Of a stretch of DNA of 64,000 bases, positions 45,549 through 54,600 are shown piece after piece. The notes beneath the pieces are model-generated. The model searched no databases, was not told the origin of the DNA, and worked only from the letters and a program-made list of their open reading frames with translations. Location: the NCBI RefSeq assembly GCF_905373215.1, contig NZ_CAJPRT010000010.1, forward strand, positions 1 to 64,000. The letters are read 5' to 3'. Each line of letters opens with the position of its first letter. Position 1 is the first letter of the stretch. The position numbers were made by a program, and so were the translations under genes. This DNA comes from an uncultured Campylobacter sp. (GTDB lineage: Bacteria; Campylobacterota; Campylobacteria; Campylobacterales; Campylobacteraceae).

Positions 45549-46371
45549 TAACTATACGGCGATCAAGGAGATCTTTATCGAGGATAACGAAGTCTCAGAC
45601 TTCGTTAATCTCGATAAATCGACCCTTGCCTATCATAAAATTTTAAATGCTTTGCAAAAGCCGTTAAAACTTATACTTTTTTACGGCAAACCGGGTTGTG
45701 GCAAGACATTTTTGCTTAATAAGATCAAGGTCGATCTTGAAAAAAAGGTAAGAGTTGTATTTGTGCCGCAGCCGTTTTTTGATGAGAAAGAATTTTTCTT
45801 AGAGCTTTATTCGCAGATTTTTCATTCTACTCCTAGCGAGCCGATTGATAATTATGAAAATTTTATGCGGGTTTACAGAGAGAGATTTGGAATTTCTACG
45901 AATGTGGGAGCGGTAGAGCAGGTCGTTATTTTGCTTGACGAAGCTCAGCTGTATCCGGGAAATTTGATAGAAAAAATTCGTCTTATGGCAGATACTAGAC
46001 TATTTAAATTTTTATTTACAGTGCATAAGACTGACGAGGAAGATCGCCTCGCAAAGGATTATTTTAAAACTAGAATTTGGGAGAGCATCGAGCTTCCTAA
46101 TTCAAATTTAGGCGAAGTCAAGCTGTATATTGAAAAGAAGCTTGTGCTTCATGGCTTTCAACAATACTATTTTATGTTTAGCGACGATAATTTCGATTTG
46201 ATTTTAAATTTAACGGACGGCAATATGAGGAACATCAACAAGCTTATGTATAAGATGTATGAGCTTTTTGAGTATTACGAAGTAAATAAACCTACGGAAA
46301 TTAGTTTTTCGCAGATTAATAATAAAATCATAGAGATGGCAGCGATAGGCTCGGGGATAATAAATGCTTGA
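45541..46371 (+). CDS. ctsP: ExeA/MshM-like AAA ATPase
   Basis: 276 residues. Walker A GKPGCGKT is at 49-56 and Walker B VVILLDEAQLY near 148-158. The overall AAA layout matches ExeA/MshM, which helps insert or pass the secretin through peptidoglycan. It has no peptidoglycan-binding C-terminal domain, as in MshM. C. jejuni CtsP is a nucleotide-binding protein at the same place; orthology is inferred. The start overlaps the secretin gene by 8 nt and the end overlaps the next gene by 8 nt. Confidence 0.8.
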   Translation: MSNNYTAIKEIFIEDNEVSDFVNLDKSTLAYHKILNALQKPLKLILFYGKPGCGKTFLLNKIKVDLEKKVRVVFVPQPFFDEKEFFLELYSQIFHSTPSEPIDNYENFMRVYRERFGISTNVGAVEQVVILLDEAQLYPGNLIEKIRLMADTRLFKFLFTVHKTDEEDRLAKDYFKTRIWESIELPNSNLGEVKLYIEKKLVLHGFQQYYFMFSDDNFDLILNLTDGNMRNINKLMYKMYELFEYYEVNKPTEISFSQINNKIIEMAAIGSGIINA

Positions 46372-47371
46372 ATTTTACGAAGTAAACGAACTTGAAAAAA
46401 AATGGGAAGAGTATAACAAAAACAGAAAGCAGTTTTCTTTCCTGAAATCTAAGCCGAATTTTGTGTTGAGATTCGACAAGACGATTTTGGGGCTTTTGAT
46501 ATTGATCTCGGTTGCGATCGGAGCGATATTTTGGCTGCTTAAAGATAGCGATAGCGTTAGCATGGCAAGCATCAATCAAAATATTGAAGACAAAGGTGGT
46601 GCTGTAAATTCTACTAATGATGCCGAGCAGCAGGCGGCAGATCTTGCAGTGCAAAATAATATTTCCAAAGAGGATTATAATATCAGCGCGCCGAAAGTTA
46701 CCCGCGCCTCTAAACACGAAAAGGAACGCCCAAGTTTAAATTTAAACGATGTGGGTGTGCTATCCAGCGAGGATTCCGGTGGATTTAAGATAACCAATAA
46801 TTACGAAAATGGCGGAAACTATGGCGGGCAGGCTCAGGCGCAAAATTTCGGCGGTCAAAATTTTGGCGGACAGAATTTTGGTAATCAAAATGCTCCTACA
46901 TTTAACGTACCTAATACCAATAACGCAGCTTTTGCAAATCAGCCGCCTAAAAACGAGGTTATAGATTTTGGACGCGCTCCATTGCCACCTAAATCAAATT
47001 TCGCTGGAGGTTCTACAAATACTGCAAGTAGCGCTCCGCTAAGTTCCAGGATTGAGATAAAAACTTCAAATTTAAGCGAAGATAAGCAGAGCTTGGAGAG
47101 CAAATTTTACGCGACGAATAAGATTGAGTATTCGCTATCGCTAGCCGAAGAAGCGTATAATAAGAAAGACTACGATAATGCGATCAAATGGGCTCTTACG
47201 TCAAATGAGCTTGATAAGGACAACGTCGCTAGCTGGATAATTTTTGCTAAAGCCAATTATAAAAAGGGTCGTAAGGAAGACGCGCTTTACGCTCTTGAGA
47301 CCTTTAACGCAAAGGCGAAAAATAGCGAAATTTCTAACCTCATTTCAAAGATAAGAAGCGACAAACTATGA
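46364..47371 (+). CDS. Single-pass membrane TPR protein (MshN position)
   Basis: 335 residues: a cytoplasmic N-terminus of about 40, one membrane helix (about 41-59), a long disordered periplasmic stretch with a Gly/Gln/Asn/Phe repeat (FGGQN-type units near 155-175), and TPR-like helices at the C-terminus (about 250-335: YSLSLAEEAYNKKDYDNAIKWAL). The design matches MshN. It may bridge the inner-membrane platform and secretin. Confidence 0.7.
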   Translation: MLEFYEVNELEKKWEEYNKNRKQFSFLKSKPNFVLRFDKTILGLLILISVAIGAIFWLLKDSDSVSMASINQNIEDKGGAVNSTNDAEQQAADLAVQNNISKEDYNISAPKVTRASKHEKERPSLNLNDVGVLSSEDSGGFKITNNYENGGNYGGQAQAQNFGGQNFGGQNFGNQNAPTFNVPNTNNAAFANQPPKNEVIDFGRAPLPPKSNFAGGSTNTASSAPLSSRIEIKTSNLSEDKQSLESKFYATNKIEYSLSLAEEAYNKKDYDNAIKWALTSNELDKDNVASWIIFAKANYKKGRKEDALYALETFNAKAKNSEISNLISKIRSDKL

Positions 47372-47907
47372 AAATTTTATATATTTTAGCTTTTGCGATC
47401 GCGTCGTTATTTGCAGTTAGCGCCGATGACGTGCGCAACTGGGATCAGATCGGTCAGTACAACCGTATCTGCCAAGAAAGCGTGCGAAATTTATTCATCG
47501 AGGAGCAGAGCGAGGCACTTGCAAATATGTATGCTAAAGCGTGCCTCAAGATGGATAAAGTAAATGAGCTCGTCGTGCCTACGGTGATGCTTTATAAAAC
47601 CAAAGAGGCTCGCGAGAATGCTTCTCTTTATTCGACTATAATTTTTCAAAAAAAGATGCTTTATTTGGCGCTTTGCGATGGCGTAGATATTAGCTATATA
47701 CGCACGCCTAAGATCAATTATATTTTGTCTGAAATTTTTGATAAATTTACGGAGAGAGCATACGTAAAAAAGAGTGATACGTATGTCTTTACCCTAGAAA
47801 ACGGCGAGCGTGCCGAGCTTTTTATCAAAGAAGAGGAAGAGGTAAAAAAGATGGTAATTGCAATTTATGCTGGCGATAAGCTTAGCTCGATTAAAATTTA
47901 TTGGTGA
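47368..47907 (+). CDS. Exported protein of unknown function within the cts operon
   Basis: 179 residues with a signal peptide (about 1-19). There is no recognised domain; a helical N-terminal part and a beta-rich C-terminal part (YVFTLENGERAELFIKEEEE) are seen. It overlaps both neighbours, so it belongs to the operon. In the MSHA order there is no counterpart between mshN and mshE, so this gene is extra. Confidence 0.75.
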   Translation: MKILYILAFAIASLFAVSADDVRNWDQIGQYNRICQESVRNLFIEEQSEALANMYAKACLKMDKVNELVVPTVMLYKTKEARENASLYSTIIFQKKMLYLALCDGVDISYIRTPKINYILSEIFDKFTERAYVKKSDTYVFTLENGERAELFIKEEEEVKKMVIAIYAGDKLSSIKIYW

Positions 47908-47912
47908 TTGCG

Positions 47913-49661
47913 ATGACGAAGATTGAAGAGCAGATCGTTGCGATTTTAATACGAAACAATATCCTTACTAGCACCGTTGTTCCGGAAATCAAGGACAAGA
48001 TGGATATCGGTTTGACGCTAGGCGAGGTTTTAGTCGGAGATAACTATCTAAGTCAGGATGATTTTTGCTCGATTTTAGTTGAGTTATACAAGCGTCGTCA
48101 GATAGAATTTGACGATATAAGCGAAAAATTTTCGATGGATCCGAAGGAATTTTTGCAAATTCTAGCCAAGAAGATGAATCTGTCGTATATGAATTTGGAC
48201 GATATCGACATAGACTTCAGGCTATCGGAACGCACTCCTACCGCACAGCTTAAAAGATACGGCGTGATACCGGTTAAAGCGGATGATCTGAATATTTACG
48301 TTGCTTTTTCTGATCCGTTTAATCTTGAGTCGCAAGATAAAGCGCAGGCTATGTTTAGCAAACAGCTGCTTAAAATCGTAGTAGCCGATCCAAATCAGGT
48401 AAATAAATATCTATCTAAGCTTGAGCTTTCAGAGAGCATTAAAGGGCTCGTAGCAGAGATCCGCAAAGAGCTTGCCAACACCGGCGGTAGCGGAAGCAGC
48501 GATGATACCTCGGCGATTTTAAAGCTCATTGAGATGATAATCAGCCAGTCTATTAAGATGCGCGGTAGCGATATTCACATCGAGCCTACCGAGAATAACT
48601 GCGTCGTGCGTACCAGAATCGACGGAATGCTCGCTGAAATTTTTATCTTTGATAAGGATATCTATCCGCCGCTAGTAAGCCGATTGAAGCTACTTTCGAA
48701 TATGGATATCGCCGAGCGCCGCAAGCCGCAGGACGGCAGGTTTAGTATGAAAATTTCAAGTCGCGAATATGACTTTCGTATCTCGACGCTGCCTATTATC
48801 AACGGCGAATCTACCGTTATGCGTATCCTAGATAAATCCAAGGTTATCATCAGCCTGGAAAAGCTCGGTATGCACCCTGATAGCTTTAAGAAATTTAATA
48901 ACGCTATGAAGGCTCCATATGGTATTATCTTGGTTACCGGACCTACAGGAAGCGGTAAATCTACGACGCTATATGCGGCGCTAAACGATATTAAAAATAT
49001 CGATACAAAGGTCATTACCGTAGAAGATCCGGTAGAGTATCAAGTAAATTTAATCCAACAAGTCCAAGTTAACGAAAAAGCGGGTCTTACCTTCGCTTCA
49101 GCACTGCGCTCAATCTTAAGACAAGACCCCGACATCATAATGATCGGTGAGATACGTGATCAAGAGACCCTTAGAATTGCGATCCAAGCCGCTCTTACGG
49201 GACACTTGGTTTTCTCGACCCTACACACCAACGACGCTGTTAGTGCGATCCCGCGAATAGTGGATATGGGTATCGAAGCCTATCTCATAAGTGGTGCACT
49301 GATTGCGGTAGAGGCGCAGCGTCTCGTGCGAAAGCTTTGCCCGCACTGCAAGCAGCCTACGAATCTGCCTAAATCGATGCTTGATCAGCTGAAAGAATTC
49401 TTACCTGAAAAATACACGTTTTTTAAGGCTGTGGGTTGTGATCAATGCGGTCAGACGGGCTACATGGGGCGTGAGATGATTAGTGAAATTTTACCTATTA
49501 CCGATAAAATGCAGAGCTTGATCGCTAACGGTGGCTCAAAGGACGATATGAGAGCCTTAGCGAAGGAGGAGGGATTTATAGATATGTTTGAAGACGGTGT
49601 TATACGTGCTGCGCGCGGAGTAACTAGTATAGAAGAAATTTATAGGGTGGCTAAACAATGA
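47913..49661 (+). CDS. ctsE: GspE/PilB-type secretion ATPase
   Basis: About 582 residues from the ATG at 47913; a TTG at 47901 overlapping the previous stop is an alternative start. An MshE-type N-terminal domain spans about 1-170. The ATPase core has Walker A GPTGSGKST, an Asp box with ITVEDPVEY, Walker B DPDIIMIGEIRD, and a His box. A tetracysteine zinc site follows (CPHC and CDQC). It powers pseudopilus assembly from the cytoplasm. The Arg and Gln positions of the MshEN c-di-GMP motif do not look conserved. Confidence 0.93.
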   Translation: MTKIEEQIVAILIRNNILTSTVVPEIKDKMDIGLTLGEVLVGDNYLSQDDFCSILVELYKRRQIEFDDISEKFSMDPKEFLQILAKKMNLSYMNLDDIDIDFRLSERTPTAQLKRYGVIPVKADDLNIYVAFSDPFNLESQDKAQAMFSKQLLKIVVADPNQVNKYLSKLELSESIKGLVAEIRKELANTGGSGSSDDTSAILKLIEMIISQSIKMRGSDIHIEPTENNCVVRTRIDGMLAEIFIFDKDIYPPLVSRLKLLSNMDIAERRKPQDGRFSMKISSREYDFRISTLPIINGESTVMRILDKSKVIISLEKLGMHPDSFKKFNNAMKAPYGIILVTGPTGSGKSTTLYAALNDIKNIDTKVITVEDPVEYQVNLIQQVQVNEKAGLTFASALRSILRQDPDIIMIGEIRDQETLRIAIQAALTGHLVFSTLHTNDAVSAIPRIVDMGIEAYLISGALIAVEAQRLVRKLCPHCKQPTNLPKSMLDQLKEFLPEKYTFFKAVGCDQCGQTGYMGREMISEILPITDKMQSLIANGGSKDDMRALAKEEGFIDMFEDGVIRAARGVTSIEEIYRVAKQ

Positions 49662-50902
49662 AAAAGCAATTAGAAGTTGAATACAACGCCAAGGGCGCAA
49701 GAAGAAAGATGTTTTTGCAAGCCAGCGATAAGGTGCAAGCAAACAACCTCATGAAGCAGCGCGTAGGCGGGACAATCGTAAAAAGGGGTGAAACCCAAGT
49801 CGTAGCCAATACGGGCGGCGATTTTAAGGCGCAGATTTCGCGTATGCTGGGTGGAAGCGGAAGAGTTAGAACGCTGCCGTTAGTAGCGTCGATCCGTCAG
49901 CTTTCGGTTATGACAAATGCCGGAATTTCAATTCACGACTCGATCAAAGAGGTCGCGAGGGCGGCAGAGGATAAGACTCTAAAAGAAATTTTTAGTGCTA
50001 TGAACGATGATCTTAATGCAGGTCTTAGCTTGACAGAGTCTACGGAGAAATTTAGAGGTCAGCTCGGTGATGTCGTCGTTGCGATGGTAAGTCTGGGCGA
50101 AGCTACCGGTAATATGGCAGAATCTCTAGCCAAGCTTGCTGCTATGCTTCAAGAGCTTTGGGAAAACCAGCGTAAATTTAAAAAGGCGATGCGTTATCCG
50201 ATGATACTTATGATCGTTATGGCGATTGCATTTTCGGTTTTGATGATGTATGTCGTGCCGAAATTCCGCGAGATTTTTGAGGATTTGGGCGCGGATCTGC
50301 CGCTGCCTACTAGAATTTTGCTCGGTATCGAAAGCACTCTTAATAATTATGGAATTTTTGTTTTAGCGGGCATCATAGGCACTATCATAGCTCTTAGATG
50401 GGCATATCGTAATAATCCTGAGTTTAAAAAGGGCTTTGACAAGACGATTTTAAAGGTCTATCTATTCGGTAAGATCATATTTTTCTCGACGATGTCGCGA
50501 TTTATGCTTATTTTTACAGAGCTCGTGCGAGCGGGTATTCCTATTGCAGATGCGCTGGATACATCTGTTTTAATGGTGGATAATCATACTTTAAAAGAGA
50601 AACTCTCTACCGTTAAAATTGCCGTGCAGCAGGGCGTGAGCCTAACAGAGGCGTTTAACAATACCGGGCTTTATGAGAGTATGCTTATTCAGATGATCAG
50701 CGCGGGCGAGCAAGCCGGTAACCTCGATAAGATGCTTGGCAACGTCACGGATTATTATAAAGAGAAATTTGATGATATCATCGATAATATCTCAAGCTAC
50801 GTAGAGCCGATCATGCTATTTTTTATGGCGGGCATGGTTCTTCTTTTGGCTCTGGGTATCTTCATGCCTATGTGGGATCTTGGCAAAGCCGTCAAGAGCT
50901 AA
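49658..50902 (+). CDS. ctsF: GspF/PilC-type inner-membrane platform protein
   Basis: 414 residues with two GspF repeats: helical cytoplasmic domains (about 75-190 and 275-390) and membrane helices near 180-200, 225-245 and 385-405. SLTESTEKFRGQLGDVVVAMVSLGEATGNM and its partner SAGEQAGNLDKML are family signatures. It is the rotor-like partner of the ATPase. It overlaps ctsE by 4 nt and is the last gene of the operon, followed by a terminator. Confidence 0.93.
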   Translation: MKKQLEVEYNAKGARRKMFLQASDKVQANNLMKQRVGGTIVKRGETQVVANTGGDFKAQISRMLGGSGRVRTLPLVASIRQLSVMTNAGISIHDSIKEVARAAEDKTLKEIFSAMNDDLNAGLSLTESTEKFRGQLGDVVVAMVSLGEATGNMAESLAKLAAMLQELWENQRKFKKAMRYPMILMIVMAIAFSVLMMYVVPKFREIFEDLGADLPLPTRILLGIESTLNNYGIFVLAGIIGTIIALRWAYRNNPEFKKGFDKTILKVYLFGKIIFFSTMSRFMLIFTELVRAGIPIADALDTSVLMVDNHTLKEKLSTVKIAVQQGVSLTEAFNNTGLYESMLIQMISAGEQAGNLDKMLGNVTDYYKEKFDDIIDNISSYVEPIMLFFMAGMVLLLALGIFMPMWDLGKAVKS

Positions 50903-50910
50903 CCTTTTTA

Positions 50911-50942
50911 ATTCCGCGCCTGCGAGGGCGCGGAATTTTATC
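50911..50942 (+). terminator. Rho-independent terminator of the cts operon
   Basis: ATTCCGCGCC pairs with GGCGCGGAAT (10 bp, perfect) across a 6-nt loop, followed by TTTTATC. It lies 8 nt after the ctsF stop. Confidence 0.88.
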
Positions 50943-51022
50943 AAAGCATTAAAATTTCATCCTTCAAATAAAATTTTAACCTTCGTTTGGCTAAAATACC
51001 CCTTTAAATTTAAGGATCAATC

Positions 51023-53305
51023 ATAGTTAAAGAAGTATATTTTATCGTCATATCGGCTATCATAATATTTTTTGGGCTTGCTACTATTGCGCCCGATTCC
51101 GCGCTTGTAGGCAGCGCAGGCAATGCCATCCGCTCGTTTAATACCCAGCTATTCGGCTATTTTGCATACATCTATCCGCTATTTTTGCTCGCCTTAGCAT
51201 ACGTAGCCTATAAGCATTTTCGCGGTTTTGACTTTAGATTTTTTGAGTTTAGCATCGGAGCCATTTTGCTATTTTTTACCATTTTGATGGTGCAGTCGAG
51301 TCTCTTTGGCGCTAGCGGCGGAGCAGTCGGTAGCTTCGCGGTGGACGGGCTTAGGCGAATGATTGGAAGCGTCGGCGTGTGGATTTTTAATATTACGATT
51401 TTTGTGCTTTCGCTAGTGCTCTTATTTGAAGACCGTTTTACCGACATTATCAAAAACTGCTTTATTGGCTCAAGAGATGAAAGCTCGCAGGATGAAATTA
51501 GAGACGATTTTGCTAGCGATGCGGATGCGGCGCAAAGAGGCGGGCTTGCAAGGTATTCGTCTGCGAAAGGCTTGAGAGATGCGGAAAATTTTAACGCTTC
51601 GAATGACGCTTTGAGCGCAGAGGACAATTCGGCGAAACAGAGTAATTTTATGGAGCAGGGCGCAAGCGGACGCGGTTTTGAAGGTGAGCGAAATTTACAA
51701 AATTTAAACGATACTTGCGAGTCTGAGCATAAGCAGAATTTTGGTGACGCGGAGGGTCCGCAGGCTTCCGCTGAACGCGAGCTTAAAATGCCGCAAAAGG
51801 GAAAGCCGAGCAGGCTAAAAAGGGTCGAGCGCCTAAGCGAGGTTGCCGAAAACAAAAGGCTTTTGGATCAGCTCGATAAGGGTAGAGTGGCTAAGCCCAA
51901 GGATTTTAAGCTGCCGCCGCTTGATTTTTTAAACTTGCCGCCGAAAAAGAAAAGTAGCATCGACGAGAGCGAGATCGATCGTAAAATTTACGATCTGCTC
52001 GATAAGCTGCGTAAATTTAAGATCGACGGCGACGTAGTGCGGACCTACTCGGGCCCTGTCGTTACGACCTTTGAGTTTCGCCCCGCCGCGCACATCAAGG
52101 TAAGTAAAATTCTAACGCTGCAAGATGATCTGGCGATGGCGCTTCGGGCGCAGACCATCCGCATCCAGGCGCCGGTTCCGGGCAAAGATGTCGTAGGTAT
52201 CGAGATTCCTAATCAAAATATCGACACGATCTATCTTCGCGAAATTTTAGAAAGCGACGTGTTTAAAAGCGCTTCCAGCTCGCTTACCATCGTGCTTGGC
52301 AAGGACATCGTGGGCCAGCCTTTCGTCACCGATCTTAAGAAGCTGCCGCACCTTCTCATCGCAGGCACCACCGGAAGCGGCAAGAGCGTGGGCATTAACG
52401 CCATGCTGCTTAGCCTTTTGTATCGCAACTCGCCCAAGAGCCTGCGTCTCATAATGATCGATCCGAAGATGCTTGAGTTTAGTATCTACAACGATATCCC
52501 GCACCTGCTGACGCCCGTCATCACGCAGCCTAAGCAGGCGATCATCGCGCTAAGCAACCTTGTCGCCGAGATGGAGCAGCGCTACTCGCTCATGGCGCAA
52601 AACAGGACGAAAAACATCGACAACTACAACGAAAAGATGCTGCGCGAGGGAGGTGAAATTTTGCCTTACATCGTCGTTATCATCGACGAGCTCGCGGATC
52701 TAATGATGACGAGCGGCAAGGACGTGGAGCACTACATCGCGCGTCTGGCGCAGATGGCGCGCGCCAGCGGCATCCATCTCATCGTGGCGACGCAGCGCCC
52801 AAGCGTGGATGTCGTCACGGGGCTGATAAAGGCAAATCTGCCTAGCCGTATCAGCTTCCGAGTGGGCTCAAAGGTCGATAGCAAGGTGATTTTGGATCAG
52901 ATGGGCGCGGACAGCCTGCTCGGGCGGGGTGATATGCTCTTTACGCCGCCTACCGCGCCGGGGCTCATCCGCCTGCACGCACCGTTTACGACCGAGAATG
53001 AGATCAACAAGATCGCGGAATTTTTAAAGGCGCAAGAAAGCGTCGTTTATGACGAGCGATTTTTGATCGAAAACGAGGGCACCAAGCAAGAAGGCGGCAT
53101 AATCAATCCGCAAAATATCGTGCTTGACGAGCTTTACGACGAGGCGAAGGCGATTGTTTTGGAGGAGGAGAAGACCTCGATCAGCTACCTGCAGCGCCGC
53201 TTGCGTATCGGATACAATCGCGCCGCGACGATCATCGAGCAGCTCGAGCAGATGGGTGTTTTAAGCGAGATCAACACCAAAGGCCAGCGCGACATAATCA
53301 AGTAA
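51023..53305 (+). CDS. ftsK: FtsK DNA translocase, apparently starting at ATA
   Basis: The coding frame opens at 51014 after a TAA. TAAGGA ends 6 nt before an ATA at 51023, and from there the sequence reads VKEVYFIVISAIIIFFGLA, the expected first FtsK membrane helix. No ATG, GTG or TTG occurs in frame before TTG 51185, which would lose that helix. So an ATA start is most likely, giving 760 residues. The order is membrane helices (to about 150), an acidic/Ser-rich linker (about 155-280), the motor with Walker A GTTGSGKS and Walker B VVIIDELADLMM, and the DNA-reading gamma domain (YNRAATIIEQLEQMG). It segregates chromosome termini at division. Confidence 0.85.
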   Translation: MVKEVYFIVISAIIIFFGLATIAPDSALVGSAGNAIRSFNTQLFGYFAYIYPLFLLALAYVAYKHFRGFDFRFFEFSIGAILLFFTILMVQSSLFGASGGAVGSFAVDGLRRMIGSVGVWIFNITIFVLSLVLLFEDRFTDIIKNCFIGSRDESSQDEIRDDFASDADAAQRGGLARYSSAKGLRDAENFNASNDALSAEDNSAKQSNFMEQGASGRGFEGERNLQNLNDTCESEHKQNFGDAEGPQASAERELKMPQKGKPSRLKRVERLSEVAENKRLLDQLDKGRVAKPKDFKLPPLDFLNLPPKKKSSIDESEIDRKIYDLLDKLRKFKIDGDVVRTYSGPVVTTFEFRPAAHIKVSKILTLQDDLAMALRAQTIRIQAPVPGKDVVGIEIPNQNIDTIYLREILESDVFKSASSSLTIVLGKDIVGQPFVTDLKKLPHLLIAGTTGSGKSVGINAMLLSLLYRNSPKSLRLIMIDPKMLEFSIYNDIPHLLTPVITQPKQAIIALSNLVAEMEQRYSLMAQNRTKNIDNYNEKMLREGGEILPYIVVIIDELADLMMTSGKDVEHYIARLAQMARASGIHLIVATQRPSVDVVTGLIKANLPSRISFRVGSKVDSKVILDQMGADSLLGRGDMLFTPPTAPGLIRLHAPFTTENEINKIAEFLKAQESVVYDERFLIENEGTKQEGGIINPQNIVLDELYDEAKAIVLEEEKTSISYLQRRLRIGYNRAATIIEQLEQMGVLSEINTKGQRDIIK

Positions 53306-53484
53306 ATTTAAAATTTCGATGAAATTTAAGCGGCGAAATTTTAAAATTTATTAGACTTACGGCGTCGGAATTTTAAAATTTAATCGATCTGCGTTGGTGA
53401 AATTTTAAAATTTATCGGATATGAAGCGGTGGAGTTTTAAAATTTTTTGATCTACATGGCGGATTTTAAATTTTAAAATTTGCG
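53306..53484. repeat. AT-rich array with exact 32-bp period
   Basis: The core TTTTAAAATTT starts at 53339, 53371, 53403, 53435 and 53471, with a related copy at 53306 (ATTTAAAATTT). Spacing is 33, 32, 32, 32 and 36. The ~20 bp between cores are loosely similar (GCGGNGGAA, TCGATCT). It begins at the ftsK stop codon. Confidence 0.8.
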
Positions 53485-54270
53485 CGTTCTACAGTTCGCG
53501 CTGTGCCTCTGTGGCTGCGGAAAGGCGGATGGTTTTATACGGATGCGAGGATGTGATCAAAGTTTTGCGGTATGGCAGGCACTTCAAGTAGTGCTCGGTG
53601 GATGTGAACAGCGTGTTTTGCAGCTTGCGTTTGTGGCGTGCTCGCTGTCTAAATTTATAAGGTGTAGTTTAATTGCGCGCTGTGTTCTTGGCGCCAAATT
53701 TTAATCGCGGCGTGAAATTTTAGAGCGCAAGCGGAAAAAGTTGTTGCAGACTTGGCTTGCGGCGCGCGAGTACATGAGTAAAAAGTTCGTTGTGTGCTGA
53801 AGGTTAGTAGCGAAGTATTGCGGTTGTGCGTGGCGACCGACGTGCGGCACGAGTGCTCGCGCTGCACACTAAAAGTCGTTGTGTCGCAATCCGCTCGACC
53901 AAAAGCTGTTTGGCGCGCAGTGTTTTGTCGGGCGTGTTTCGTAGTGCGGCTGCATATGGCATGTTTTGCGAGCGAGTGCTTACATGCTCTGCGGCGTAAA
54001 ATTTTAGAACGGAAAATTTATCGCCGTACGCATAAATTTAATAAAATTTGCGACGTAGCGGCGAATAAATTTAAAACGAAATTTCGTACCGCCTGCGGTA
54101 CAAGCGCGTTTTACGGCGAAGTCGCTTATTGTAAGATGCGGTGCGTTTTACGTTGTCCGTGCGCTGAAAATCGATCGGCATGCGAGCGTGTTTGTAACGA
54201 TGTTACAGCGTAAAATTTTGCAGCTACCGCGCGCTATTCGTGCACGATTTTGCACGGTTGCGGTTTGTGA

Positions 54271-54600
54271 CCGTGCTATCGCGTGCCGAAAGCCGCCGCG
54301 ATACGCCTGCCAGAGTAGAATGTACCCGCCTGTGTATTAAAAGATAGTGCGAGGTTGCGCTCTACGGCGTGGTAGCGTGTCGAAAGGCTGCGCGATACGC
54401 GAGAGCAAAATGCACACTTAAAAAGCGGCGTAGATTGCGCTTCGCGGCGCTCTATCCGTAGCGTGCGTCAAAAGTCGCCGCGATACGCTAGAATAGAATG
54501 TGTGCAATGCACACTTGCGGGATAACGAGCGATCGTACCTTATGGCGTGCTACTCCGCAGCGTGCGCCGCAAAGCCGCCTTATGTGCGAGAATAAAATTC
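54271..54600. repeat. Degenerate ~90-bp tandem repeat, about four copies
   Basis: Units share GCGTGC(C)GAAAG(C)CGCCGCGATACGC-like blocks at 54281, 54375, 54460 and 54558, each followed by GAGARYAAAATGCACAC-like and TTGCGCTYYGCGGCG-like segments. Spacing is 85-98 bp. Downstream (about 54634-54710) a shorter unit CCAAAAGACRATGCGCGATC is repeated about 30 bp apart. Confidence 0.65.

Noticed and set aside
53306..53484. Regularly spaced repeats resembling a CRISPR array
   Set aside because: The conserved core is only ~11 bp, the intervening 20 bp are related to each other rather than unique, and no cas gene is in the window.
53794..54213. 139-codon Cys/Arg-rich plus-strand ORF between ftsK and ftsW
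   Set aside because: No ribosome site, unlikely composition, and it lies in degenerate GC-rich sequence where several overlapping frames are open.
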